A DNA stretch of 64,000 bases, from positions 62,001 to 126,000 of the forward strand of contig CAYRYD010000009.1 of the NCBI GenBank assembly GCA_964428345.1, read 5' to 3'. This stretch comes from JABDMH01 sp964428345 (lineage in GTDB: Bacteria > Bacteroidota > Bacteroidia > Chitinophagales > Saprospiraceae). The notes below the pieces were generated by a model. The model saw only the letters and a program-made list of their open reading frames with translations. It did no database searches and was not told the DNA's origin. The translations under genes and the position numbers were made by a program. Below, in pieces: positions 9,778 to 17,417 of the stretch (positions are counted from its first letter, which is position 1; every line of letters begins with the position of its first letter).

Positions 9778-10260
9778 TTATTGAATAGTGGTTTCTTGTT
9801 TGCTTCCATACCAGGTAATGACCGACGATTCAGTACCCTCGGCACAATGCTGAAGACAACGGCCTTCACCACGGAAGACCGGCTCCTCTTCGTCAAAAGT
9901 TAATTCGAATGATTCATGCATATGACCGCCTTTGATCATATACCGGTCGTGTACCAGGATACCGCTCAATTTCCCCGCATCCATCGATAAACTGGCGGCC
10001 CGGATCATTTCCGGCCGGGTGCTGCGGGGTGCAAAAATTTCAAAAACCGCTGTCAGGGTATCCTCAGTTCCGATGGTTAAATCACCCCGGTAAATGAGTG
10101 AGGTGTCATTGCTGTAATAACAGTAAAAATCCCAGGTTCCCTCAACAGACTGGTTTTCTCCGGTTAATTTTACGGAAGGTAAGGCGAAAAAGATAATCAC
10201 CATCACCAGCAACAAGAGGGTGAGAAGGATCAGATTCCGGTTGGAATGTTTCCTTTTCAT
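9778..10260 (-). CDS. Small membrane-anchored hypothetical protein
   Basis: 160 residues. An N-terminal membrane helix or uncleaved signal (residues about 10-30, LLTLLLLVMVIIFFALP) precedes a soluble domain with beta-strand character (VEGTWDFYCYYSNDTSLIYRGDLTIG, later FELTFDEEEPVFRGEGRC). This resembles small lipocalin-like or calycin folds that measure ligand or substrate, but I cannot assign it. The frame could start at a GTG three bases earlier; the ATG at 10260 is preferred. It lies in the sigma-factor unit with 21 bases to the gene before it. No function is known. Confidence 0.62.
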   Translation of the reverse strand: MKRKHSNRNLILLTLLLLVMVIIFFALPSVKLTGENQSVEGTWDFYCYYSNDTSLIYRGDLTIGTEDTLTAVFEIFAPRSTRPEMIRAASLSMDAGKLSGILVHDRYMIKGGHMHESFELTFDEEEPVFRGEGRCLQHCAEGTESSVITWYGSKQETTIQ

Positions 10261-10281
10261 CACAGTGGGTATTAATAATGG

Positions 10282-11199
10282 TTAGTTGCCGGCTGCTTTG
10301 ACTAATAGAATCTGCTGGCCAGTACTTTTCGAGGTAAGTAACATGAAATTGACCCTTCGGATGGTATTGGGTGCACATCCACCGGCATTACGCCAATCAT
10401 CTGAATCCGGGACACTCACCGGCTCGATAAACATTCCGGTAAAGGTTTCTGTACCCGCACCTTTGCGGGTCCGGTCAATAGTGATTTCAATGAAGTTGGC
10501 TGGTTTGTCGACGACCCCTGAAATCGGGTTTATGTGGGCGATGGTGCGTACCGGTTCGGTACCGCAGACCACAAATTCGCGACTGCCGCTTGCTTCACTG
10601 GCAGGATGATGGTCCCCTGCTTCCAGATCGTAAACCTTCAATTGAGTCAACTCATTGCCCTGAGCATCTTTATGAGGGACAAACCAGATACAATAGGCCC
10701 GGTCATAAGGCGTCACCCAGGCATTGGTAACCGCCACCGGTGGAGTTACGGCTGGTGCCGGAATGATCACCAGTGGAATGGGAGGAGCGACAAAGGCATC
10801 GCTGGTAAAGAAAAATTCTTCGGAGCGAACCAGGAGTGGATCGACCACCAGCACATTCGAACTACAGTCAGGATCATCGACATACACGTTTGGCGTACTG
10901 ACCATCGCGACTTCCTCCGGTATGGTTACAATCAACCCTTCCAGCATGGGTTCATACTGTGCTTCCACCTGCAGCGGTGGGGCATTAGGAGTCGGATCGT
11001 CAATGAATACTTTACGACCCCGGAGAAAATTGGCCGGTATCGAACGCAACAGGATCTGATTTTCCCGGCCCTCCAATATCGCTGGTGAGGAATCAATGGA
11101 AATATTTCCATTGGAGGTTGTGTTGCAATCCGGATTACAGGAGAGCAGGGTTATGGTCAAAATGACCACAAATGAAAGTAAGGTACTATGTGCTGCCAT
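10282..11199 (-). CDS. Lipoprotein with IPT/TIG-like repeats
   Basis: 305 residues. The N-terminus is a lipoprotein signal with lipobox LLSC (Cys21), so lipidation and envelope anchoring are expected. The following region contains repeated segments of the kind P.V...Q..L..TIPEEV, resembling IPT/TIG Ig-like folds (F.RGRKVFIDD, NVYVDDP). A proline-rich hinge (PPIPLVIIPAPAVTPPVAVT) leads to a C-terminal domain with several cysteines. It belongs to the unit led by the sigma factor. The function is unknown; a surface-exposed adaptor or sensor is possible but is only an inference from lipid anchoring and Ig-like modules. Confidence 0.68.
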   Translation of the reverse strand: MAAHSTLLSFVVILTITLLSCNPDCNTTSNGNISIDSSPAILEGRENQILLRSIPANFLRGRKVFIDDPTPNAPPLQVEAQYEPMLEGLIVTIPEEVAMVSTPNVYVDDPDCSSNVLVVDPLLVRSEEFFFTSDAFVAPPIPLVIIPAPAVTPPVAVTNAWVTPYDRAYCIWFVPHKDAQGNELTQLKVYDLEAGDHHPASEASGSREFVVCGTEPVRTIAHINPISGVVDKPANFIEITIDRTRKGAGTETFTGMFIEPVSVPDSDDWRNAGGCAPNTIRRVNFMLLTSKSTGQQILLVKAAGN

Positions 11200-11238
11200 T
11201 TTTATCTGGATTTATCAAGGTTTCTTCAAGAGGGTTCA

Positions 11239-12342
11239 CTAAATGTTTTTTCGCAACTGGGTGAGAGATCGGTTGATTCTTTTTTCCAATGCCAGTACGT
11301 TGACTGACATATCGTCATAGGCGAGGGTAGCGATCTTCTGGGCTTTCCCCGGATTCTGCTTGTCTATTTGCTCTTTGATATCGCGCATGATATTCAGGAT
11401 CTGGGTCTGATGAATGCCATTGACCATAAAATCAAAAACATCTTCCAGTTCATCGACAATCACAGGATCTTCCCAATACCGTTCTACGCCCTCCAGGTAG
11501 GAAAGCCGGTTGGCATCGAAGGTTTCCCAGACTTTATTGTAGGTTATGATATCCTGACTAAAACTCTGAAAGCCTCCGGCCGAGTTGAAATACAGTTTGA
11601 TATACGGTAAATGATCCCGGAGATCTTTCGCTTTCCGCAGATAGTTGAGCAGGCTGGAGGAAATATCCCGGAAATATTCGTTTTGTCGTAGAAATTGCTC
11701 TTCGAGAGCATGTTCCAACTCCAGGGTGAGGCGGTCCACTTCACGCGCCAGGTCGTCGACTTTATTTTGCAGGGTACTGATTTCGACCTGTTGGTCACCG
11801 GTGAGTTTTTCGTAGCCGGCGATCTCGCTTTCCAGTTGTCTGCGGTTAGCTTCAAAATAAAGGATGGTATCCAGCAAGGTGCTGTTCAGGGCATTGAGCT
11901 GCTGACTGGTCAGCCTGTTTTTAGCCTTTAGTCCGGCGATCTGCTTTTCCAGGCCGGCAATCCGTTCTTTAAACTCCGGACTCTCTGCATCCATATTGAC
12001 GACCAGGAAATCGATGTACATTTCTTCACGGGTAGGATCCAGTTCCAGTGCACCGTCAAGTGGTTTCAGCATTTGGTGTTTTTCCGACAATAGTGATATG
12101 GAGATTGCCGGATCCACTTCGTTGCGAACAGGATAGGTGAAGGAATACTGACCTTCCTGATTTGTCGTCACCTCCCCAATATCCGAGATCTGCAGTTTGG
12201 CATTCGGAAGTGATCTCAGTTCAGCACCCACTTTTTCCCGGAGGGTCAGATGGATATCAATGGCATCCAGCACCTGAGATCCTGCAGAAGCGGGCAGCAA
12301 AAAGGCAAGGAAAATAAGCTGAAATAGGAATGCGTTTTTCAT
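11239..12342 (-). CDS. Secreted coiled-coil protein with N-terminal Ig-like domain
   Basis: 367 residues from the ATG at 12342. A GTG nine bases upstream is an alternative. A cleavable signal peptide ends near PASAGSQ. Residues about 25-115 resemble a carboxypeptidase-regulatory-like (transthyretin-like) beta domain (PNAKLQISDIGEVTTNQEGQYSFTY). Residues about 120-215 form a strong coiled coil (heptads in FKERIAGLEKQIAGLKAKNRLTS and STLQNKVDDLAREVDRLTLELE), followed by an alpha-helical C-terminal part. Such proteins often act as periplasmic scaffolds. The gene is the fourth of the sigma-factor unit. No enzyme motif is visible and no specific role can be given. Confidence 0.7.
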   Translation of the reverse strand: MKNAFLFQLIFLAFLLPASAGSQVLDAIDIHLTLREKVGAELRSLPNAKLQISDIGEVTTNQEGQYSFTYPVRNEVDPAISISLLSEKHQMLKPLDGALELDPTREEMYIDFLVVNMDAESPEFKERIAGLEKQIAGLKAKNRLTSQQLNALNSTLLDTILYFEANRRQLESEIAGYEKLTGDQQVEISTLQNKVDDLAREVDRLTLELEHALEEQFLRQNEYFRDISSSLLNYLRKAKDLRDHLPYIKLYFNSAGGFQSFSQDIITYNKVWETFDANRLSYLEGVERYWEDPVIVDELEDVFDFMVNGIHQTQILNIMRDIKEQIDKQNPGKAQKIATLAYDDMSVNVLALEKRINRSLTQLRKNI

Positions 12343-12446
12343 GGTCTTCACTGGGTCTTTTATTTTCCATGGAACCGGCCCGGATAATACAAAGATCCAT
12401 AAAGTCGGCGAATCTTGTATTCAGGCCATCAGCCCCAACAGAAAAA

Positions 12447-13331
12447 TCATTCTTTTCTTTTGCTTTTGGGCTTTAGGCTGACGGGTTTTTCCTCCTCAAA
12501 AGGAGTCATTTCTTCGGTTTCATCCTCCGACATTTCCGGGTTAAAGGCCGGATCATTATCCTGATATTGTTCATTATTGAAATTGTTGTAAATATCACCT
12601 TCGATCATTTCAATTTCTACCCAATCCCGGAAACGATGGGGTTCGACGAGATATTGATTGAGATGCTCTTCTTTCACCCGTTTTGCTTCATAGTTGGCAT
12701 TGATCAGATATTCGGTAAAATCCTGCGCCAGCTTAATCAGGCTGAGGATAGCGGCCAGTGGGATGGCCGAATATTGGTCGCTTCCGGTGACTTCGGCAAC
12801 GACTTGTTCGAAGTCGTGCGAATAGATGTCCTGAAGTTCGCGAAGACGGTACTGCAGGGAATTGGCATAAACATCTTTATTAAACCGGATCATTTTCATT
12901 TTCTTCTTATCGAGAAAATCCCTTTTGATCTCAACCAATTGGCGGTTAAACTCGTCGGCGATCTTCATATAAGCCCGCTTAACCCTGGCAACCTCCTCTG
13001 GCCGGATGTGGTTGGCCTGTGCTTTGAAGGTAGATGCCAGGCTTTCCGCTTCGAGTTTTAATTCGCGGTATTTACGCATAAATTCAGTCTGTAGAAAACC
13101 ATGCAGGGTTTTGTCGAGCTTATTGTGTTGGGTAGCGACAATGGCCTGTTGCTGATTGCTGCGCTCAGTCATGACACCACGCACATAGTCCAGATTGTTT
13201 TGAAAGTTGATGATGTTAAATTCCGCAACACCGGCATCGTCTTTAAATTTCTCATCCTCCTGGGCTGATAGCGTGGAAAGACTTCCGGAGATCAGGAAGA
13301 TCAATAACCAGAGAAAATGGATGTTTTTCAT
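12447..13331 (-). CDS. Secreted helical hypothetical protein
   Basis: 294 residues with a signal peptide ending near TLSAQ. The mature protein is almost wholly charged alpha-helix (for example MRKYRELKLEAESLASTFKA and VEIKRDFLDKKKMKMIRFNK). A less polar stretch about 185-205 (SAIPLAAILSLIKLAQDFTEYL) could insert into or lie on a membrane. A low-complexity acidic and then basic tail (EDETEEMTPFEEEKP...KPKSKRKE) closes it. I know no family for it. It is the third gene of the sigma-factor unit, directly after the anti-sigma gene, so it is a candidate regulatory or effector partner of that system. Confidence 0.68.
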   Translation of the reverse strand: MKNIHFLWLLIFLISGSLSTLSAQEDEKFKDDAGVAEFNIINFQNNLDYVRGVMTERSNQQQAIVATQHNKLDKTLHGFLQTEFMRKYRELKLEAESLASTFKAQANHIRPEEVARVKRAYMKIADEFNRQLVEIKRDFLDKKKMKMIRFNKDVYANSLQYRLRELQDIYSHDFEQVVAEVTGSDQYSAIPLAAILSLIKLAQDFTEYLINANYEAKRVKEEHLNQYLVEPHRFRDWVEIEMIEGDIYNNFNNEQYQDNDPAFNPEMSEDETEEMTPFEEEKPVSLKPKSKRKE

Positions 13332-13360
13332 GACAGTAGTTTTTTAGGTTTAATTTATGA

Positions 13361-14107
13361 TTATTTGGTTTGGGCATTCTTTAATTCCTGTGCCTGACGA
13401 TAGTGCAGGTGGTTTTGATCATTGAGAATCCTGTCCAGCATCTCCTGGCAGGTCTGGTCCTGACTCAGACAGCTCAGTAGGGCATACCACTGGGCATCTT
13501 CAATATAACGTATATCATTACTGTTTATCACTTCCGCAAAATAGTTACCGGCTGCGGTATATGCCCGGGCAAGAAAATGGGCATGTCCCAGGTAATATCT
13601 TGCCATAATATATTGGTCATTTTCAGGGGAGATTTGTTCCAGGTTTTGAATGGCAGCCCGGTAATCATTGTCCCGGAGAGCCTGTAGACCAGCCGCTAAA
13701 TTGGCTTCGATCGTTTCATCACCGGAACTTCTCATGGTGAAAACCGGGGCCTCGTAGTAGTTCATGGCCAGTTGCTGGTTTGACAGCGATTGACCACCAG
13801 GTATCAGAAAGAAGAAAGCTCCGATCAGGATGATGACACTGGCTGCGATGGCCAGGGTGTATAACCTCCGGGTTCTGGATGCCAGACTGACCACTTTACT
13901 GTCTTCTGCTTCCAGAGCCTTCAGCTGGTTGCGGAGGTTTTCACTGATCATAAAGTCGATCATATGATGCGCGGTTTGCCGGCGGTCAAATTCATTGGCC
14001 AGGTCTTTATCGGTTTCGAGTTGGGCTTCCAGCTCTTTCCGTTCGGCATCCGACAGCTCATTGCTGAGGTATTGCTCAATTAAATCGATATTATTTTGCT
14101 GGTTCAT
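13361..14107 (-). CDS. Anti-sigma factor-like membrane protein with TPR-like C-terminus
   Basis: 248 residues. The cytoplasmic N-terminus (residues 8-60, IEQYLSNELSDAERKELEAQL) has the helical layout seen in Bacteroidota anti-sigma factors that lack the zinc motif. One membrane helix spans about 82-103 (LAIAASVIILIGAFFFLIP). The periplasmic part (about 130-245) contains two or three TPR-like helical pairs (GLQALRDNDYRAAIQNLEQ, YYLGHAHFLARAYTAAGNYF). The start codon lies 2 bases after the stop of the sigma gene, so the two are certainly cotranscribed. The expected role is to hold the sigma factor at the membrane and release it on an envelope signal, possibly sensed by the TPR region. That mechanism is inferred from the arrangement. 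Confidence 0.8.
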   Translation of the reverse strand: MNQQNNIDLIEQYLSNELSDAERKELEAQLETDKDLANEFDRRQTAHHMIDFMISENLRNQLKALEAEDSKVVSLASRTRRLYTLAIAASVIILIGAFFFLIPGGQSLSNQQLAMNYYEAPVFTMRSSGDETIEANLAAGLQALRDNDYRAAIQNLEQISPENDQYIMARYYLGHAHFLARAYTAAGNYFAEVINSNDIRYIEDAQWYALLSCLSQDQTCQEMLDRILNDQNHLHYRQAQELKNAQTK

Positions 14108-14109
14108 TT

Positions 14110-14703
14110 TTAGCTGCTTTTAAGAATATTTTTCAATTGGGGTTCCTGATCGACAATAGAGAGTAATTTTTGATAACAATTGTAACGCTGCCTTCGGGCG
14201 ATGCCTGCATTGTCCAGACCGACTTTCTCGGCGATTTCTTCCATACTGTAAGACAATTTCCAGAGTTCGAGTATTTGCTGACACTTTTCTCCCAGCATCT
14301 GGACGAGCTGTTGCAATATTTGCTTTTGTTCGTCCTGCAGGGAAAGTGATTCCGGAGTATCTAACGACACCTGGTCCAGGGTTGTAGTGTCTTCTGTATA
14401 CGTCATTCTCTTATTTTTCTTGAGCCTGTTCAACCAGAGAAACCGGCAAATCGAATACAGGTAAGCTTTGATATTTCCATCACCCCGGTATTTGTCTTTG
14501 CGTACATTATCATCAAGGGCAATAATTCCTTCATGGAAGATATCCACTCCTTCTTCACTGCTTCCGCTGTTGTTTCTTACGAATCCAACGACCTGGTTTT
14601 TCAGTTGCTTGTCTCCGTAAATGGTTGCGATTGCCTGTTGTCGTCTCATCCCTCCGTTTTTTATATCGTCCAGTAGTGAGCTGTCATTCGAAATGCTTTT
14701 CAT
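14110..14703 (-). CDS. Sigma-70 family (ECF-like) RNA polymerase sigma factor
   Basis: 197 residues from the ATG at 14703; a GTG two codons earlier is possible. Region 2 is seen around DIFHEGIIALDDNVRK...GDGNIKAYLYSICRFLWLNRLKKNKR. Region 4 is the C-terminal helix-turn-helix around EKCQQILELWKLSYSMEEIAEKVGLDNAGIARRQRYNCYQKL. There is no region 1.1 or 3 domain, as in ECF factors. It is the first gene of a seven-gene minus-strand unit with its anti-sigma factor next. It is divergent from the papain-like protease across 632 bases. It probably directs RNA polymerase to this locus, and perhaps to the flanking caspase, CHAT and C1 protease genes. Confidence 0.88.
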   Translation of the reverse strand: MKSISNDSSLLDDIKNGGMRRQQAIATIYGDKQLKNQVVGFVRNNSGSSEEGVDIFHEGIIALDDNVRKDKYRGDGNIKAYLYSICRFLWLNRLKKNKRMTYTEDTTTLDQVSLDTPESLSLQDEQKQILQQLVQMLGEKCQQILELWKLSYSMEEIAEKVGLDNAGIARRQRYNCYQKLLSIVDQEPQLKNILKSS

Positions 14704-15335
14704 ATACACAGTGTATTAAGAAACCAGAATGTCCGGCTAAAAGTGAAATTTTTTTTAATGATTCCTGTAAAGTTCTTGCGGGAGCATTTTTCCGGATACA
14801 CCGGACCGGGAATCAGGTCAATCCTGCCCGTCAATTGCCGGCAATGAGTAGCCGGAACCGGTATTGACAAAGAGATCGCAAAACCGGAAAATCCACAATA
14901 CAGGGGATATTGCAGGCTCGGCGCAAAGATTTGGTCCCGTTGTTCCAGGGGTGGAAGCTCCTTTACTAAAGGGAATCTCAGGAGCAGCGCTACCGGACGG
15001 GGGCCGGTGACCTCATGATGGTGGTACGTGCCGGTAATTGCTTTCCACATCGGTTTGGAATATTTTGATTGATGCTGTGCAGCGGGCTCCCACAACCGCT
15101 TCTCAGTTGGTTTCTTGCCTGTAGATCCGGTTATAATCAATATAAAGATAGGGTTTTTAGCTGCTTGCACCGAGGAAGAACGCCGGATCGATTCCTTCAA
15201 AGCGCACTCGACGCCAATGAGTCAGAGTGATTTGTTAAGAAAATGTTAAGATATTGAATGCTGAGGGACAATACGACTGGCTGCTTCACGATATATCGAC
15301 TTTAAATAGGATTTGTTTTTTGTAAATTTCACGAT
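14704..15335. other. Long divergent intergenic region, no convincing gene
   Basis: 632 bases between the divergent sigma-factor gene and the papain-like protease gene. A minus-strand frame across 14700-15200 begins with TTG and its product is rich in S, P, H and R without domain character, so I do not call it. An A/T-rich stretch (about 14740-14760) just upstream of the sigma gene and another at 15300-15330 upstream of the protease gene are plausible promoter zones. No perfect TAnnTTTG box is seen. If the sigma factor is autoregulated, its target element should be here. Confidence 0.45.
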
Positions 15336-16877
15336 ATGAAAGTCCTTTCGACCCTGATTGTACTGGTTTTTATGATCTGGAATGTATCCGGTCAGTCAGC
15401 ATACCAGATGGGGCTGATCCTGGATGATGATGATTATCTCAATCTGCCTCATTCAGCGGATAATCTCACAGTCAGCAGTGGTCAGAAATCCATTCCCCTA
15501 AAGGTGGATCTGACCCCGTATTGTCCGGAGGTCAGGCATCAGGGCGATATTTCATCGTGCGTCGGTTGGGCTGCCGGTTATGGTGCCATGACGATTGAGA
15601 GAGCCATCAGGAATGGATGGAAAGACCGCCAGGAGATCACCCAAAATGCCAGTTCGGCATTATTTGTTTATAATCAGTTGAGTGATGAGGATTGTGGTGC
15701 CATCCGGATGCCGGATGCCCTGCGTTTCATGCAGATGGAGGGTAATTGTCTGGCCCGGGATTTTGATTTTGATGTAAATGCCTGTGATCTGAAGGCCAGC
15801 GAAAACCAGCTAAAAAAAGCAAGAGCCTATAAAATCGAAGAATTTATTCGCCTTTTTGAACCCAACGCAAACGCGTCAGAAAAGATCAGGAACACCAAAT
15901 TGGTCCTTGCTCAGAACAAACCGGTGGTCATTGGCATGAAGGTGCTCAACAATTTTTATGCGATCAAGTACGGTGATGAAAGCTGGTTTCCGACGATTGG
16001 CGATCAGACCTATGCCGGCGGACATGCTATGGTAGTAGTGGGCTATGATGATGTCCGGTTCAATCCCGGAAGGGATGATATCCCGGCTGATATGAAGGGG
16101 GCCTTTTTGATCCTCAACAGCTGGGGGAAGGGCTGGGGTACAGACGGGTATATCTGGGTACGTTATGCGCACTTTGGCGAGTATTGCCGCCATGCCTATG
16201 CGATGATGCTGCAGGGGGGTAAGCCAATCGACTTTGAACTCGATTCCCGCCCGGAGCCGGAGGAGGAGGAAACGGATAGCCGGGACCTGCGATCACTGGC
16301 CGGATCGTTTGGCTTTAAGCTTTATACGGGACAATGGTTTAATAACAAGCCGCTTTTTCGCGAGCAGCCGGTCAGACTCGAAAACAATATTTATCTGCTG
16401 GATGAGTGCCGAGTGGGTGATCAGTTCCAGCTATACGTGACCAGCGAATACCTCAACGGTTACATCTATGTCTTCAGCATTGATGCAACAGGTAAGGCAG
16501 AAGTACATTTTCCAAAATCAGAGGAGTACAACATCAAGTTTGCAGATCAACGCGAATCCGCCCTGTTGATGGGCAGCGGTTCAACCCTGACCATTCCGTC
16601 GGAGGAAACAGCCCTGACCATCACCCATACTGGTGACGATCATCTGATTGTATTGTTTTCTGAAAGTAAAATCAAACCCCGGTACATCGACTACCTGGGA
16701 TCGCAGCTGATCAGCGCGAGTTCAGCCATTGATGAAAATCTCCCCCGGCTCATCCGGAAATACATGGTTCCCTTTGCCGATATAACCTATATCCGCGACA
16801 AAATGGGATTTAAAGTAGCCACCCGCAGCGATGGTCGGATTGTGCCCATCATCCTGAAAGTAAGGGTAGACAGTTGA
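15336..16877 (+). CDS. Secreted papain-like (C1) cysteine protease with DUF4384-like domain
   Basis: 513 residues. The signal peptide ends near NVSGQ. The peptidase C1 domain spans about residues 50-300. The oxyanion Gln69 and catalytic Cys75 sit in HQGDISSCVGWA, His230 in GGHAMVVVGYDD and Asn261 in LNSWGKGWG, so the triad is complete. There is no long inhibitory propeptide. An acidic linker (EPEEEETDSRD) leads to a C-terminal beta domain (about 310-440, ENNIYLLDECRVGDQFQLYV) that resembles DUF4384, a module found attached to caspases and kinases in bacteria. It is divergent from the sigma/anti-sigma unit and is the third cysteine-protease gene of this locus. The last codons run into the heptad repeat. 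The target is unknown. Confidence 0.88.
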   Translation: MKVLSTLIVLVFMIWNVSGQSAYQMGLILDDDDYLNLPHSADNLTVSSGQKSIPLKVDLTPYCPEVRHQGDISSCVGWAAGYGAMTIERAIRNGWKDRQEITQNASSALFVYNQLSDEDCGAIRMPDALRFMQMEGNCLARDFDFDVNACDLKASENQLKKARAYKIEEFIRLFEPNANASEKIRNTKLVLAQNKPVVIGMKVLNNFYAIKYGDESWFPTIGDQTYAGGHAMVVVGYDDVRFNPGRDDIPADMKGAFLILNSWGKGWGTDGYIWVRYAHFGEYCRHAYAMMLQGGKPIDFELDSRPEPEEEETDSRDLRSLAGSFGFKLYTGQWFNNKPLFREQPVRLENNIYLLDECRVGDQFQLYVTSEYLNGYIYVFSIDATGKAEVHFPKSEEYNIKFADQRESALLMGSGSTLTIPSEETALTITHTGDDHLIVLFSESKIKPRYIDYLGSQLISASSAIDENLPRLIRKYMVPFADITYIRDKMGFKVATRSDGRIVPIILKVRVDS

Positions 16878-16956
16878 CAGTAGACAGTTCACAGTTGACA
16901 GTTTATTCACTGATAACTGTAAACTGTAAACTGATAACTGTAAACTGTAAACTGAT
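16868..16956. repeat. Inverted heptanucleotide repeat between convergent genes
   Basis: The left half (about 16870-16904) is five tandem copies of ACAGTTN with few changes. The right half (16915-16956) is the complementary heptad AACTGTA/AACTGAT, organised as a perfect 21-base tandem duplication (16915-16935 and 16936-16956). The halves are inverted relative to each other, so the region can fold into a long imperfect hairpin. It starts within the last three codons of the C1 protease and ends three bases before the stop codon of the convergent lipoprotein gene. It is probably a bidirectional terminator grown by heptad slippage. Confidence 0.85.
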
Positions 16957-16958
16957 CA

Positions 16959-17333
16959 TCACTCCTCTCCAACATAGAGTACCGTGTCGACCTTCAGATT
17001 ACGCAGGTCGAAACGGATGTCCATCGCTCCATACACCTGCTCACGGATCTCCGGATCGTATCCAAATCCAACAAACCAATGGTTTCCCAGGGGAAAATCC
17101 TGGATGCATACCCGGCCTTTACTGTCAGATACTACGAAAGTGTCAAAATTTTTGGGAGGGTCAAAACCGGGAAAGACATCGGAATTATACCGGATATAAA
17201 TCGTGATATCGGGTATGACCTTTTCGTGATGCTGGGTGGTAAAGCACAGGTGGGTGCGCAGTGCCTCTCCTTTGTTGCATGCCAAAGAAAAAGTCAGCAA
17301 CAGGAGTAAGCTGAAACCGGCAAATTTGTTCAT
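16959..17333 (-). CDS. Small lipoprotein, hypothetical
   Basis: 124 residues. The N-terminus is a lipoprotein signal with lipobox SLAC (Cys19), so export and lipid anchoring are expected. The mature part reads as a small beta-sandwich (VIPDITIYIRYNSDVFPGFDP, SDSKGRVCIQDFPLGNHWFVGFGYDP), similar to transthyretin-like or CarboxypepD regulatory domains in Bacteroidota lipoproteins. It converges on the C1 protease gene across the heptad repeat and is divergent from the alcohol dehydrogenase gene. Its role is unknown. Confidence 0.72.
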   Translation of the reverse strand: MNKFAGFSLLLLLTFSLACNKGEALRTHLCFTTQHHEKVIPDITIYIRYNSDVFPGFDPPKNFDTFVVSDSKGRVCIQDFPLGNHWFVGFGYDPEIREQVYGAMDIRFDLRNLKVDTVLYVGEE

Positions 17334-17417
17334 CGCATTTACAACGATTCAATAGGGAAAAAAGATCTGAAAAATTGTTGAATTTTGGTGTGATTAAGTG
17401 TTCAGAAAGATTCTTTG

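Noticed and set aside
9762..9896. N-terminal extension of the beta-barrel gene
   Set aside because: It would place 45 basic residues before an obvious signal peptide and overlap the upstream gene, so the start at 9761 is used.
14700..15200. Minus-strand open frame of 166 codons upstream of the sigma gene
   Set aside because: Starts with TTG, composition is S/P/H/R-rich with no domain or signal peptide, and it overlaps the start of the sigma gene. Better explained as regulatory DNA.
16868..16956. CRISPR-like short repeats
   Set aside because: Units are only seven bases, contiguous, with no spacers, and inverted about the centre; not a CRISPR array.
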